A stretch of DNA of 64,000 nucleotides from Albula goreensis (GCA_022829145.1 CM040753.1:13344884-13408883), one strand, 5' to 3'; counted from the stretch's first letter, positions 52,390-62,902 are shown. Numbers and translations: made by a program. Notes: a model not told the origin generated them from the letters alone.

Positions 52390-52860
52390 TTCATCTACTT
52401 AATCCTGAGTTGCTTTTGCCCTCAGGGCAGCCTGAATCCATTGGGGCAGGGACTCGAGTAGGTGTCAAACAAGTATGGCAGAGGGATTCCAACCCATGTT
52501 GACTCGTTTCTTACATTTATTGCAAATTGGGTGGTGGTAAGTTTGCACTCTGAATGGGTTATTCATTTCATTGTTGATGCTCGGATATCCTGTTGCACTC
52601 AAACTTTGCTTAATTTTTATCAAGGGACTGACTGTCTGACACATACTCTCATCCTCAACACGGCCATTAGCAGTCAACGTTACTGACACCTGGCAGGATG
52701 GGTCCATGGACTCATGCATTTTCACAGTATCCTGATCCTCCCATCAGCATAAAACAGCAGGAAACAGGGATCATCAAACCAGGCTTTGTTTTTCTAATCC
52801 TGCATTGTCTAATATTTTTGTTCCTTAGCCCGGTGCAACTGGGGGCGGGGGGTAAAAATC
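52390..52860. repeat. Old interspersed repeat remnant
   Basis: The stretch around TTTTGCCCTCAGGGCAGCCT and the later ATCATCAAACCAGGCTTTGT recalls a repeat family common in fish genomes. I cannot assign the family. No coding potential. Confidence 0.35.
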
Positions 52861-52984
52861 TCAAGTGCCAGAAAGGTTAACATGGACTAAACCCTGTGGA
52901 TGACGTGTTGAAGAAACACAAAGAAAAAACATTAGTAATATCAACAACAATCCTAAGCCAACAAAATTAGGTTGCTACAAGTGA

Positions 52985-53445
52985 AACTATGGCTAAGTAG
53001 AGGAGCTAGGGAGAGGAGGAGAGACGTGTGTCCAAAAGTGGTGAGTCTTCAGTCTGCGCTTGGAAAATGGGCTGACTATCTGCTGTCCTGACCTCCGTAG
53101 GAAGGTCATTCCACCAGCAGGGAGCCAGAACAGACAGCAGACGTGACAGGGAAGTGCAGGCATGCACAGGAGGGGGCACCAGGCACGCTGAAGATGCAGA
53201 CTGGGGCAAATGGGAAGGCGTGCAGGGTCTGATGATCTCTTCAAGATAAGACGGGGCCACCCCTGACAGCCTGGATGGCCAGCACCATTGTTTTGAATCT
53301 GATGCCTGCTGAGACAGGTAGCCAGTGGAGGTCGGTGTGAAGAGGAGTGATGTTGGAGCGTCTGGGAAGGTTGAAGACCAGATGAGCAGCAGCGTTCTGG
53401 ATGAATGGCGTTCTTCCAGAAAGCAAGCCTTCTGGCGTTCTAGAT
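52985..53445 (-). mobile_element. LINE ORF2 C-terminal fragment
   Basis: On the - strand, frames give NAAAHLVFNLPRRSNITPLH, LHWLPVSAGIRFKTMVLAI, then after a frame change RLLSVLAPCWWNDLPTEVRT. This is the post-reverse-transcriptase end typical of fish non-LTR elements (L2/Rex-like by appearance). Stops and frameshifts make it dead. Confidence 0.75.
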
Positions 53446-53681
53446 GTTGGCTTCCACCAAAGAACCTCTCTAAGTATCCCTGTTCAGTTCTCAGCAGTTA
53501 GTTGACCTAATGTAGCTTGTCTTTTATTTCTGCAAGTCGCATCTGCATCAGTTGGCCGATTTCATAAACAGTCTGCTTCCTAACACAGGACTGCCATTAG
53601 CTGAGTCTTTACATCGTGGACTGTTCTCGATTCACCCATGACACTGCAATATGTAAAAACCCCAGCATGATTGCTCTATAG

Positions 53682-55980
53682 CAGGGGTGTCAAACTCATT
53701 TTCACCTAGGGCCACATCAGCATTAAGGTTGCCCTCAAAGGGCTGGTTGTAACTATACGACAGTATAAATGTAATGACTCCTTAACACTTTGTTAAATAA
53801 CTCTCTTTATTTGATTATTACTTAGTCAAGTTACAAATACTATGCATGTTCATAGATTCCATTGATTACTGTAAACATTTGGCTGCATGAACACATATAC
53901 CTGTAAACACACTGAATCCATTGCTACACATACAAACTAGTGTATGTAGGCGAATGAACTCAAAAATAACAAGGCTAGTCTCGGTTCATAACTATATTGG
54001 TCAAGTTTTGGGTGAAGTTGATGAGGTGATGCTGCTTGTCCTTGAATACACCAAATAGATCCCTCCTCACCCCGAGACACCATATCACACACCATCCTCA
54101 TCCATTGATCATGCTCTGAAAACAAAACAAAATGCAAGCACAACCATTTAATTGCACACATATTAAACTGTTCTTATTAAAATACATGTTACATTTTTAA
54201 TTCAGGATTTTAAAAATGCTTACCAATGTGTTTTCTGGCCTGGATGTCTGACACCGTTTTCCAGTGGTCAGTGTGTCAATGTCGGGTTTTAGGTCTTGTG
54301 CTGTAGCAATCCGTAAGACAGCGTGGAGGTTGTCATCAGTGATGCGTGATCTGTGCTTGGTCTTGTTTAGATTCATTATTGAAAACATCTGTTCCCACAG
54401 ACAGGTGCTCCCAAACATGGACACAATGCGGGCAGCTCAGCTGTGGCATCAAAGCAGGGGGCAGTGGTAAAAGTCCTTGATTGCACATCCTGGAACTTTG
54501 GTCTCAGGCCACTATGCTTTGAAGCTCTGTTAACTCCATCTGAAGGTGAGCACGCAAAGATGGAAGCCTGAGTACTGTGTTCTAAGAGAAGATCAAACTC
54601 ATTAATTAACAAGGCTCACCTTGGTAGCCAAACGAGCGTATGAAAAAGCACGGGGAACTGAGGCTGAGATGCCCTGACAAACAGGAAAGTGTCCTATTCC
54701 AGTTGGGACTTCCACAGGTGAAGTTTGTCTGCGTGATGACTTGTTCGCGTCCCTGCAGCCTCTGATTCAGTTGGGCGAGATGCTTGGGTATGTCACACAA
54801 CATAGCAAAATTACACAGTCACTTTGAATCTGACAGTTCAGGCAAGGGTTTTCCTTTACTTTGCATGAAAAGAGCACTTTATTCCCTTAGCTCAAAACAT
54901 CGTTTGAGGACTGCGCTCCTGCTCAGCCACCTTACTTCTATGTGGTACGGCACATCTTTATGCTCCGAGCCCATCTCCTGCAAAAACTGCTGTTCACTGT
55001 TTTCATGACCGTAGTCATTATATCATCCAGTTCCAGAACCTTACCACACAGAGCTTCTTGACGGATAATGCAATGATACGTTATCAAAGGTATGTGGCAG
55101 TTTTTTTTTTTTTTTTGAAAATTTTCCTTCATTAGTCCAACCAAACCTGTTTTTGCTCCACACATTGCAGGTGCGCCATCGGTAGTTAGCCCAACCAACT
55201 TTTCCCAGTGTAGTTTATTTTTACTCACGGACTCCTCCACCGCCTCAAAAATGTCCCTCCCCGTTGTTGACCCATGCATGGCAGCTACACCCAAGAGCTC
55301 CTCGGTGAGAAAGAGGTCCGTCTTCACGCCTCTTATAAAAATGTGCTTTCATCAACAGCTAATAAAAAAAGCTAGCTGTGCGTTCAGATTTCCTTCTAGT
55401 TCCATAACTCGGTCTGCTATGGTGTTTCTTGACAAACTGACATTTTTAAAAGTCTGTATCTGGTCGGGGCACACCTGCTCACACTCCTTTAGCATACAAC
55501 GCTTAAAAAATGCACCCTCTGGAAGAACTCTTCCATGGTCGGGCGATTTCTTCAGCCACGATAAAGCTAGCTTTCACCGCTGCATCATTTTTAGCTGTGG
55601 CTTTTGTGAACATATCCTGCCTGTGACTGTAGTCTGCCTTTAATTCTTGGACGATTTGTTGTTTTTCTTGGAAGCTAAATTTGGCATACTTAGTTACGTG
55701 TTTGGTGTCAAAATGCCGGCGCATATTGTACTCCTTCACCACCAATACTGCCTCATAACACAAAAGAGATACCGGTTTTCTCCTTGAAGCACAAACATAT
55801 ATTCGCTGTCCAGTCTTTCATGAAATTGCCTTCCTTCTGCATCAATTTTTCTCTTCTTGGACATTTTGGGATCTTCTGTAGATATTTTTCAACTTCACTT
55901 GTTGGAAAATCGCCGTAGTTAAACGTTGATTTGGCAACACTGCAATCTAGTGGCTGGATGCCGTCACTTCACGGGTCACA
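53682..55980 (-). mobile_element. Degenerate hAT transposon, one end visible
   Basis: The 3' end is visible at 53682, where CAGGGGTGTCAAACTCATTT matches hAT Charlie-type inverted termini, preceded by CTCTATAG, a plausible 8-bp target site. The transposase pseudogene runs on the - strand. I do not find the opposite terminus or a second CTCTATAG before nanos3, so the upper border is uncertain and the 5' end may be lost. Confidence 0.7.
54197..55864 (-). pseudogene. hAT transposase pseudogene (ZBED5/GTF2IRD2-like)
   Basis: The - strand opens with MSKKRKIDAEGRQFHERLD, then a frameshift leads into CYEAVLVVKEYNMRRHFDTK, a BED-like region. Later blocks are [17 protein letters not shown] and [14 protein letters not shown] (an RNase H-like catalytic Asp), then a C-terminal dimerisation region [15 protein letters not shown] and [16 protein letters not shown]. 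At least three frameshifts or stops and one internal deletion break it. The family resembles the hAT elements from which mammalian GTF2IRD2 and ZBED5 arose. Confidence 0.85.
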
Positions 55981-56128
55981 AAATTGACATGCATCGCGGG
56001 AGTTGAGGCATGCGTTTAGCGCGTGTTTCTGATCGCTCTCCTGGCAGAACGGAGCAAGAGGAAGACCTTGAAGACAGGAGATGATTTGCTTTTCTGCATG
56101 GGCAAAATCTTTGCCGCTTTGTGGACAG
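55865..56128 (+). promoter_or_regulatory. Short interval between hAT transposase start and nanos3 start
   Basis: Only 264 bp separate the pseudogene ATG (- strand) from the nanos ATG. It is GC-richer than its surroundings, with CATCGCGGGAG and TTTAGCGCGTG. I see no TATA box. The nanos promoter must lie here or reach into the transposon. Confidence 0.4.
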
Positions 56129-56674
56129 ATGGAGACGGGCAAAAACGAATTTCAGCCGTGGAGAGACTACATGGGTCTGGCTGGTCTGGTACGTGAAATG
56201 CGGTCCGAAAAGACCACTGCAGAATTTAGAAAAAGTGCTTTGGTCGGTCATAAGGAATCAGAAGCCGGATTTGGTAAACAGGTGGACGTCACAGCAGAAT
56301 GGCAGCACCTTGAAGTCAAACGAGCGTATGACAGGAAATCTGCCTCAAAGGACGTCGTCTACAAGAATTTCGAGCCAACGGTCAAGCTTGGACCATCGTT
56401 GGGAGCAGTCGGCAGGCCAAGGGTGAGAAAGAAAGCGTTCCTTTCTCCAGCTCCTGAGAGGCGGGCACAGCTGCCGTCCTGTGGTTTCTGCAAACACAAT
56501 GGAGAGTCGGAGACTGTATTCACCTCTCACAGGTTAAGGGATCAAATGGGCGATATTGTCTGTCCATATCTGCGCGACTATGTTTGTCCACTGTGCGGGG
56601 CAACTGGGGCTCGCGCCCACACCAAAAGATTCTGCCCTAAGGTAGATAGTGCTTACACCTCGGTGTACGCCTAG
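56129..56674 (+). CDS. nanos3: nanos3: Nanos-type zinc finger translational repressor (181 aa)
   Basis: An RNA-binding partner of Pumilio that recruits the CCR4-NOT deadenylase and protects germ cells. An N-terminal NOT1-interacting motif is present at residues 8-24 ([17 protein letters not shown]). A Lys/Arg-rich middle is followed by two CCHC fingers at 118-169: C-x2-C-x12-H-x10-C and C-x2-C-x7-H-x4-C, all eight ligands intact. The end [12 protein letters not shown] recalls mammalian NANOS3, and the convergent brme1-like neighbour supports nanos3 over nanos1 or nanos2. It has no intron. An in-frame ATG at 56081 would add 16 residues and has the better context (G at -3 against C); I prefer 56129 because vertebrate Nanos proteins start close to the NOT1 motif. 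Confidence 0.88.
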   Translation: METGKNEFQPWRDYMGLAGLVREMRSEKTTAEFRKSALVGHKESEAGFGKQVDVTAEWQHLEVKRAYDRKSASKDVVYKNFEPTVKLGPSLGAVGRPRVRKKAFLSPAPERRAQLPSCGFCKHNGESETVFTSHRLRDQMGDIVCPYLRDYVCPLCGATGARAHTKRFCPKVDSAYTSVYA

Positions 56675-57850
56675 TCCCAGCACTGACCACCCAGTTGACC
56701 ATGTCTACCCAAAGGTGAACTAGTGGCGGCGTTAATTTGCACCTTAAAGAACTTGCTCTTTTGACCCAGTTGCAGACAAATAATTGGACTGACCCAATTG
56801 TGTCACTTTTAAATTGTTTTTAATAACTTTGATCTCAGTTTACGTTTGCCTTTTATTATTTTAATTATGAAAGGACAGTATTTTTAAAGCAGTTGATGAT
56901 CGCGAGGGAATGTTTGAACATGTTTTTTTTTTCCTCACTCAGATCAAAGAAACCTGCTAAAGATGCTATGACGCTTTACGTTTGGTAGTTATTTATAATG
57001 TTGTTTGTCACTGTTGTGATGTTTTGCATTCCTTTATCACTGTGAAAATTATTTCATTGTTCCCTATGTTTTTTTACATTGTTTTTTTTGGCTACTTTTC
57101 GGTTGTCATGGGTGGACAATATGATTATCGATATGTATATGTTGGTTCAACCTCATTGAGTCTTTTGCATAGCTGTAGGTTTTAGTTACTATACAGATAC
57201 GATTTCCTACTCCTATACATCACGTGGTACCAGTTACTAACATTCTACATCATTGGCATGTCCTCAGATCAAAGCCAAAGATGTGATGCATTCTGTCTCT
57301 TATGTGACAGTTTGTCGCCTCATGTGTTGCATACCTTTGCGAATACGCGAATTCTGCCAAAGAAAAAGATTGTGTCCAGAATTGTTCCCTTACACTTCGA
57401 CCATTTGGGCCAGTTTGTAGTTCAGCACGATTATGCACGGAGTTGGGAAGTGCTTTACTTTCTTTAGTATTCAAAGTGCTTTTAACGTTGGCTACAATTG
57501 CACTTGGAAATTGAATGAGATTAAGAATAGCCCTTTGGGGCGGGTTTTGCACTTCCGTGTTTTTTGCAGCTTGTAGTTAACTTTAAGCATGAACCAGTCC
57601 TAATGCATACAGCCGGTGCCTAATAATACACACAACCATAAAAACGTCTTTTTTCAAGTGATGTTTTGAAAGTATTTGTTTCTTGCAAAGTGTGTCCATT
57701 CAGGGGATGTCTATTTTTGTAAATGTATTGTGTTTGGACATACAACTGTTATATGTCCAGAACAAATATGCCAAAAATATGTAGGCCACCAAGGTGACCA
57801 GGCTCTCAAGACTCCTGAAGTTTAGTATTAAACTGTTTTATGGTATTTTT
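56675..57850 (+). other. nanos3: nanos3 3' UTR with candidate germline control sites
   Basis: No coding exon follows. The sequence holds a T(10) run at 56923-56932, GCACTT at 57500-57505 and 57549-57554 (the core matched by miR-430/302 seeds), and ATTAAA at 57827-57832 as a possible polyadenylation signal. The UTR extent is inferred. Confidence 0.45.
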
Positions 57851-58129
57851 GTAAAGGAGTTTAAAAAGTGCAAGGATGGAGAAAACTTATGAATGCATGA
57901 GTATAACTTGATTGTTCTGTGAAAACTTGTTTTGGGTTTTGTTGCTGTTGGGATTACTGGAAACATATTTGCTCCCCTCAACTTGACATGGCTGATCTTA
58001 ATGTTCCTCCTGTTATTTGTGTGTTATGTCTTAATATTAACACGTGTCAAGACAACTGATTTCATATGCCAGTGGTGTGATTTTTTGCTGTTTGAGGACT
58101 CTCTTCTGTGTACCTCATATTAGGGGTTC

Positions 58130-58320
58130 TCAGCCCTGGTCCTGGAGGGCCATAGGTTCTTCTCCGAATATAATTAAACTATTTAACTGTGAAATGAGCA
58201 GCTTGAAGTTGCTTGGCCTGGCTGTCTGGGTCTAAATTGGCAGTTGCATTTTGGTGGAAACAAAAACCTCCACACCATTCAATAACCTGTGGAGAGGTGA
58301 GAACCCCCTGCACCAATATG
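58130..58320 (+). repeat. Dispersed fish repeat fragment
   Basis: GGGGTTCTCAGCCCTGGTCC then TGGAGGGCC, ending GTGAGAACCCCCTG. Same general type as the fragments at 5090 and 62903. It separates the convergent nanos3 and brme1-like genes. Confidence 0.5.
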
Positions 58321-58358
58321 TACTTTCAAAACAATCCAAAGCACAGCAGTGGTGGTCA

Positions 58359-58884
58359 TTTATTCAATATTTTATTGCATACACACTGAGAAAAAAATGT
58401 ATGGTCACATACTGGACATACAGTAGGAAACCTTTTTATCAGGAACAACAAAGAACATCTTACTGTCTTGCAGTCTTTTGCATGTAGGGGAATGTTATAC
58501 TGAGTGAATGGCCAACACAGACTTCCAGAACATGTGTGGGTGTGTATATGTATGCATGAGTAAGGGTGCTGTCCTTCCATGAGAGAGAGAGAGAGTGTGT
58601 GTGTGTGTGTGTGTGTGGGGTGGATGAGGCGCACTGCACTTTCTCAGGTTTGGTGACCGCTGAATGGTGATGCATAAAAGTGAGATATTTCAAGCAACAT
58701 AACTTCAATCAGCATGCCTCTATGCCACTAACACCCCCCACACCACACACAATGAATGTACAAGACTGTGGTCCTATCAGAAAACCCGGTGGCGTGGGTT
58801 CTTGGTGAGTAAATTGTCAGTTACTGCCTGTGAGTGCGGGGGGAATACACAGTTTTCGCATTACTGCCACCGCCGACCAGGCAT
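58359..58884 (-). other. Probable 3' UTR of the brme1-like gene
   Basis: AATAAA on the - strand occurs at 58371-58376 and again at 58359-58364. The interval includes a GA/GT microsatellite (58583-58617) and no frame continuing the gene. Confidence 0.5.
58583..58617. repeat. (GA)n-(GT)n compound microsatellite
   Basis: About seven GA followed by about eleven GT units, in the inferred 3' UTR of the - strand gene. Confidence 0.85.
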
Positions 58885-58993
58885 CTAGACCTCGTTGCGG
58901 CGGGAGCCATACGGATGGTGTAGAGGCAGTTTTGAGGTCTTGTTGCCACGACGCAAGTTTTCCAGCTCCCGATGGGCAGCCATTACCGTGTGA
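58885..58993 (-). CDS. brme1: brme1-like last coding exon
   Basis: Acceptor CTCTCAG on the - strand. The first base completes Asn from the previous exon. It encodes HTVMAAHRELENLRRGNKTS, continues KLPLHHPYGSRRNEV and stops at TAG. The helix plus basic tail is the most conserved-looking part of the protein. Confidence 0.72.
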
Positions 58994-61900
58994 CTGAGAG
59001 GGAGAGAGGGTGGTGGGAAGGAGGAGAAGTCACAAAATGCGACACACAGGAAGGTTATTAATAAAATCGTTTCTCTTCTAGCGTAATTTCAAAGGGTCTG
59101 TGCAATCAGCACCTTTGATCCCCCTTTGTCTGCTTCGCTAATCTGATTCATCTGCTCCATGGACCTCCCGCCCTGGAGGCCCCCTCACTAATTAAGGGTC
59201 AGTCAAATAATTAAATCAGACCAACTGGATCTAAACAGGGGCATGCGAGCACAGCCAAGCACGGGAGAGAGGGAGGCCCGGTCATGGGACTGAAGAGCGG
59301 CCACTCACTTGAGGGAAGACGGCTCCTTAATTAGGCCGCAGACCAGCTCAGAGGCGTCTTCCTGTTGATCGCCTTCAGCAGAATCCGGGGCAGGGAGGTC
59401 CTCCATCTTGCTGCAGTTCAGATAGTCCCAAACAGTGATTCAAACACAGGGATGCACAGGAAATACACAATCCACAACAGGAAATGCACAAGACACAGAA
59501 TCCGGATCGAAATCCGGTTCTTCCCTGGGTTTGGGGCTCTGGACCGTGGAAGGCTAGGACATGCACCCGGACACAGACACATATGGGGAGTGAAGTTCAA
59601 AGCCAAGGTGATACAGCGCACAAAAAATGCATAGCAAGGAAGGGCACTTGACACTGTTGTGAAAACAAAACTTCCAAACAGCTCGCTACTTTAGGACCAA
59701 AGCAATAACAGAAATAGCTTAAACACACCAAATGGCTTGTCTGTCTTGTCTGTACCATGTAAGGTGTATTAATAAATGCTGTGTTTGCTAGGGCTGTTAC
59801 TGCACATTTGTTACTACATTTTGCAAATTACACAGATCGTTAGTGCATTCACTTAAAGATTAATCAAGTTCCAAGCTAAATCTTATGTTTTCACATTTCT
59901 GGCCTCTCTGAGACTAAACTGTCCTACTCTAAGGTTTTATCTAACCCAGATCTATAACCCTATATTCCACTTACATATGGTCCTTCTGGATTAAAGTGTC
60001 TGTATTGAGTGTGATTTATTGGTGTATTTCCCAGCAAGTGTTACAATGTTTTTGCCTCTTCTCCATGTATATACATTCCTTGCGCCAGATTATAGAAGCA
60101 CTGTTTTTACCAGGACTGTGGAACTGCACACATGGTAGGTCTAAATGATTGTACCTGTGCACTGAATTTCAGCTCCAATTCAGTCTCCTGGGGCAACGTG
60201 CTGTCCTCACACATAGGGGGGAACACAGAGGCATACTCTGTGTGACCTGGGCCACCATATTCACTTCCTGTGTCTTCAATGTCACAGGAGCACATCATGA
60301 CAAAGAGGAAAGAAATTACACTCCTTTTAACTGCATGGCATGCAACAGGTCTTGTTCAGTGATACCTCTGTTCTCAAGGGCTTCATCTTCTCTGTGCAGG
60401 TATTGATTGGGGTTCAATACCTGGCTGGTCAGACGCCCTCAGCATTGCATGGTCTTGATGTAACTCCAGGACCCCATGCTCCAATGCCGTTCCCAAACTT
60501 TGGGGCTCACTCCAGGCAGCCCCCATTTTGACAGCTGCCCCATGCCCTTCTACATCATCAGAGGCCTGAATTACCTCAAAAAGATTTTGATAAAGGGCAG
60601 GGGTGCCTTGAGGAGAAGCACACCCATCCCCACCACCAAGACCACCCGCTGTCTCATCCTCCAGAGGGGTAGGGCCTGGCGACACCCTTTGCTCAGATGA
60701 GGGATGGCCCCACACTTCCCTTGGCCCTGCCTGCCTGTCTTGGCCCTCTGTCTCCTTCTCCAGTGGGGTGATGCTCAGGTCAAAGTCTTCCTCCTGGACT
60801 CCACAGGGGTTCCCCGTGCCCTCCCCCGTCTCTCACTGCTGGAGAAGCAGCGGCCCCCTGCCCTGCCACAGGAGGCCCTGGATCACTCCTGACTGTCTTC
60901 TTTGTGTGTAGGGCAGATGCACTAGTTTTGGTTGCCCCAGTCTTCCCAAGCAGAACTGGTTGCCCTGCAACCGTGCAGTGACCTTCCATTTTGGGTTGAG
61001 TAGGCTCTTCCTCCTTCGGAACACTGTCTATTGGAGTGGGTGGAGAGGGGGTGCAGATATCTGGGATGGGTGGAAACGTTCCTGGCTGGTTTACCAAATC
61101 CCACTTGGAGTCCGCAATTACCTTCTCATTACCTATGATCTTCTCAGTGATTCTGCAACCGACAGATTTGGGTCCCTCATCATTTCTGCTGTCATTTCAT
61201 TATTTTTGTCTTTCAACCTCACTCACTCCCTTTTTCAGGTTTCTACCACCCCCAAACTGCCCCTCACAACAGCTGAGCCTCTCCCGCTCTCCAAAACCCC
61301 ACATTCCCATCCTCCTCCGGACTTCTTTCTTTGTGGGAACGTCCACATACTGACCCCCCATTGCTGACCATAGCTGCTCCGCATCCGACCCAGTCCCCCT
61401 CCCTCCTCTATGATCAAGTTGAGCATTTGGACAGTCACCAGTTCCCTGTATTACCTGTGCATGTTGAGACTCTCTTTCCTGTTCTCCATCCCTACCCCTC
61501 ATGTCATCTGTGGTGTTGAGTCTCATGCCCACCTCGCTCCCATCACATGTTGTTTGCGGAGAGCCAAGTGGACGCTGGGCAGAGTGTATCAGCATGGCTG
61601 TGGATGGCTCCTGTATTTCAGTAGCCTCAATGGCACCATCTTTGCAGTAAGTCTTTCTAAGGCTAGCATCAGTCGTAGCTTCAAAATGGCTGTCACAATA
61701 CTGCTTTTGTGTTGCCCTTTCATTGTCAATAAGGCCCTTTTCATGCACCAGAGCAGGATGAATGACATACTTAGAGTCAGAGTGGGCCTCACAATTCTGC
61801 TCAGCTTCCACCCCTTGGTGAAGCACATTGGGATGTCCTGCTGCCTGGAATAAAGGACACCCCTCCTTCTGTGCAGTGGTACAGCCGACTGAAGAGGTTT

Positions 61901-62691
61901 GACCTCATCTGCAGCCAAATAAACATCTGAGCAGAAATCACTTGCCTGTGGAATGGAAAAGGACAATCCTTTCTTAGCAGCAACTGTAACCATTAATAAC
62001 GAACTTTAAAATGCAAAGCAATAAAGTCTGTAATGCCTTTGAACTGCTGGTGGTTGTCTGCACACGAATGCTGTCTGGGTCTCCTGCATGAAGGTTGGGA
62101 TTCAAAACAGTCCCATTTAAAAATATACACCCATGCCAATATCTGGACCTATGTAAAAATGTACATGCATGCTAATATGGATCCTAAACTTAGATGCATT
62201 CCAGCCCCATTTCCTCAACCACAAAAATAGAAACAAAAATGTCATGAATGGGGCAGCCTGTAGTCTAGTGGCTAAGGTAAATGACTGGGTCCCCTGAGGT
62301 TGGTGGGGGTCCCAGTCATTTACAGCAAGAACACCATTGCTGTTGGGCCCCTGAGCAAGGCCCTTAACCCTACATTGCTCCCAGGGGGAATTGGCCCTTG
62401 GCTAGCCTAATCAACTGTAAGTCGCTTTGGATAAAAGCGTCAGCTAAATAATGATAATGTAATGTAAAATATCAGGGTACAACACATCAACATAAATGGC
62501 ACAGGAAACACAAAGGCTAATACAATCATATTAGTACTCTAGAAAATGGTGATATAGGGGGTACATGTATCATGTTTATCATGTTTATCTCATAACAGAT
62601 GGTAGCAAAAAAATAGCAGAGAGAGGTCACCTTGCTTGATAGTGTGGGGCTCTCTTCCAGTCCACTGCTTGTCAGCTTAAAAACTGAGGAC
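58885..62691 (-). CDS. brme1: brme1-like gene: probable meiotic recombination factor (5' partial model)
   Basis: Six exons at 61844-61227, 61142-60837, 60793-60421, 60267-60155, 59406-59309 and 58993-58885 join in one frame for 538 residues plus stop. The product is mostly disordered and acidic (for example DFDLSITPLEKE, LPQETELELKFSAQ) and closes with a helical end, ASELVCGLIKEPSSLN then HTVMAAHRELENLRR. I infer BRME1 (C19orf57), which acts with HSF2BP and BRCA2 in loading RAD51/DMC1 in meiosis. The reasons are the disordered chain with a short conserved C-terminal helix and the convergent position beside nanos3, as I recall for human NANOS3-C19orf57. The name rests on synteny and shape, not on an alignment. 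Exons upstream of 61844 are uncertain and the start codon was not found. Confidence 0.5.
59309..59406 (-). CDS. brme1: brme1-like penultimate exon
   Basis: Donor CTCAA|GTGAGT. It encodes MEDLPAPDSAEGDQQEDASE then LVCGLIKEPSSL plus AA. The acceptor is either CAG or the overlapping CAAG four bases on; only the CAAG|ATG choice keeps the frame with the previous exon's CAG end. Confidence 0.65.
60155..60267 (-). CDS. brme1: brme1-like exon
   Basis: Donor CACAG|GTACAA. Acceptor GAAGACACAG at 60268 (an AAG six bases upstream would also keep frame). It encodes SEYGGPGHTEYASVFPPMCE and DSTLPQETELELKFSAQ. Confidence 0.6.
60421..60793 (-). CDS. brme1: brme1-like exon
   Basis: Donor CCAG|GTATTG, acceptor GAGTCCAG. 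It encodes EEDFDLSITPLEKETEGQD and later TPALYQNLFEVIQASDDVEG. It ends one base into a codon, matching the next exon. It lies only 43 nt from the preceding exon. Confidence 0.62.
60837..61142 (-). CDS. brme1: brme1-like exon
   Basis: Donor CCAGCA|GTGAGA. Acceptor CACTGAG at 61143 (AAG three bases on is equivalent in frame). It encodes KIIGNEKVIADSKWDLVNQP, a Pro-rich stretch PPIPDICTPSPPTPIDSVPK, and EPTQPKMEGH. The acceptor has a weak pyrimidine tract, so the 5' edge is uncertain. Confidence 0.52.
61227..61844 (-). CDS. brme1: brme1-like large exon
   Basis: Acceptor CTTTATTCCAG, donor AAAGGGA|GTGAGT. It is 618 nt, 206 codons, phase 0 at both ends. It begins AAGHPNVLHQGVEAEQNCEA; later blocks include YVDVPTKKEVRRRMG. 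Low complexity and polar, as expected for a disordered chain. Confidence 0.58.
61904..61945 (-). CDS. Candidate small brme1-like exon
   Basis: Strong acceptor TTTTCCATTCCACAG. It encodes ASDFCSDVYLAADE, phase 0, if the donor is GATGAG|GTCAAA. That would leave a 59-nt intron before the large exon. The donor is only moderate; the open frame could instead run further. Confidence 0.3.
62250..62466 (+). mobile_element. tRNA-type SINE
   Basis: The head GGGGCAGCCTGTAGTCTAGT with GGCTAAGG resembles a pol III A box. A body with GGGCCCCTGAGCAAGGCCCT follows, then the tail AGTCGCTTTGGATAAAAGCG and an AATGTAATGTAA end. This type is widespread in teleost genomes. Confidence 0.7.
62631..62691 (-). CDS. 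Candidate upstream brme1-like exon
   Basis: Acceptor CTGTGATGCAG and donor AGCAAG|GTGACC enclose 61 nt encoding SSVFKLTSSGLEESPTLSSK. It ends in phase 0, fitting the next candidate. Composition matches the rest of the protein. No independent support. Confidence 0.33.
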
Positions 62692-62902
62692 CTGCATCAC
62701 AGTAAAATATGACTATTACAAGAACAATGGTTTTCAGTGTGCAGGGTAAATTATGGTCTGCAATTGTGAAATTGATCACCACTCTCATTCTATACCAGCT
62801 CTGTGCTTCAGTGCTGCTTACCCCTGGCCATGTCAGGCCTCCACCTCTGCAGGTTTCTTTTCCTAACAGTAAGTTGGCCATCTGTTTCAGGCTACTTTCA
62901 GT

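Noticed and set aside
54614-56325. 15-bp identity (CAAACGAGCGTATGA) between the hAT element and nanos3
   Set aside because: About two such matches are expected by chance in a window this size, and the flanks do not match.
56121-56426. 101-residue frame overlapping nanos3 in another frame
   Set aside because: The nanos3 frame contains all eight zinc ligands and the NOT1 motif. The other frame is a shadow.
61410-61853. 147-residue + frame opposite the brme1-like large exon
   Set aside because: It is antisense to an exon whose splice sites and phases fit the - strand gene. Its hydrophobic, Cys/Leu/Ser-rich composition fits an antisense shadow.
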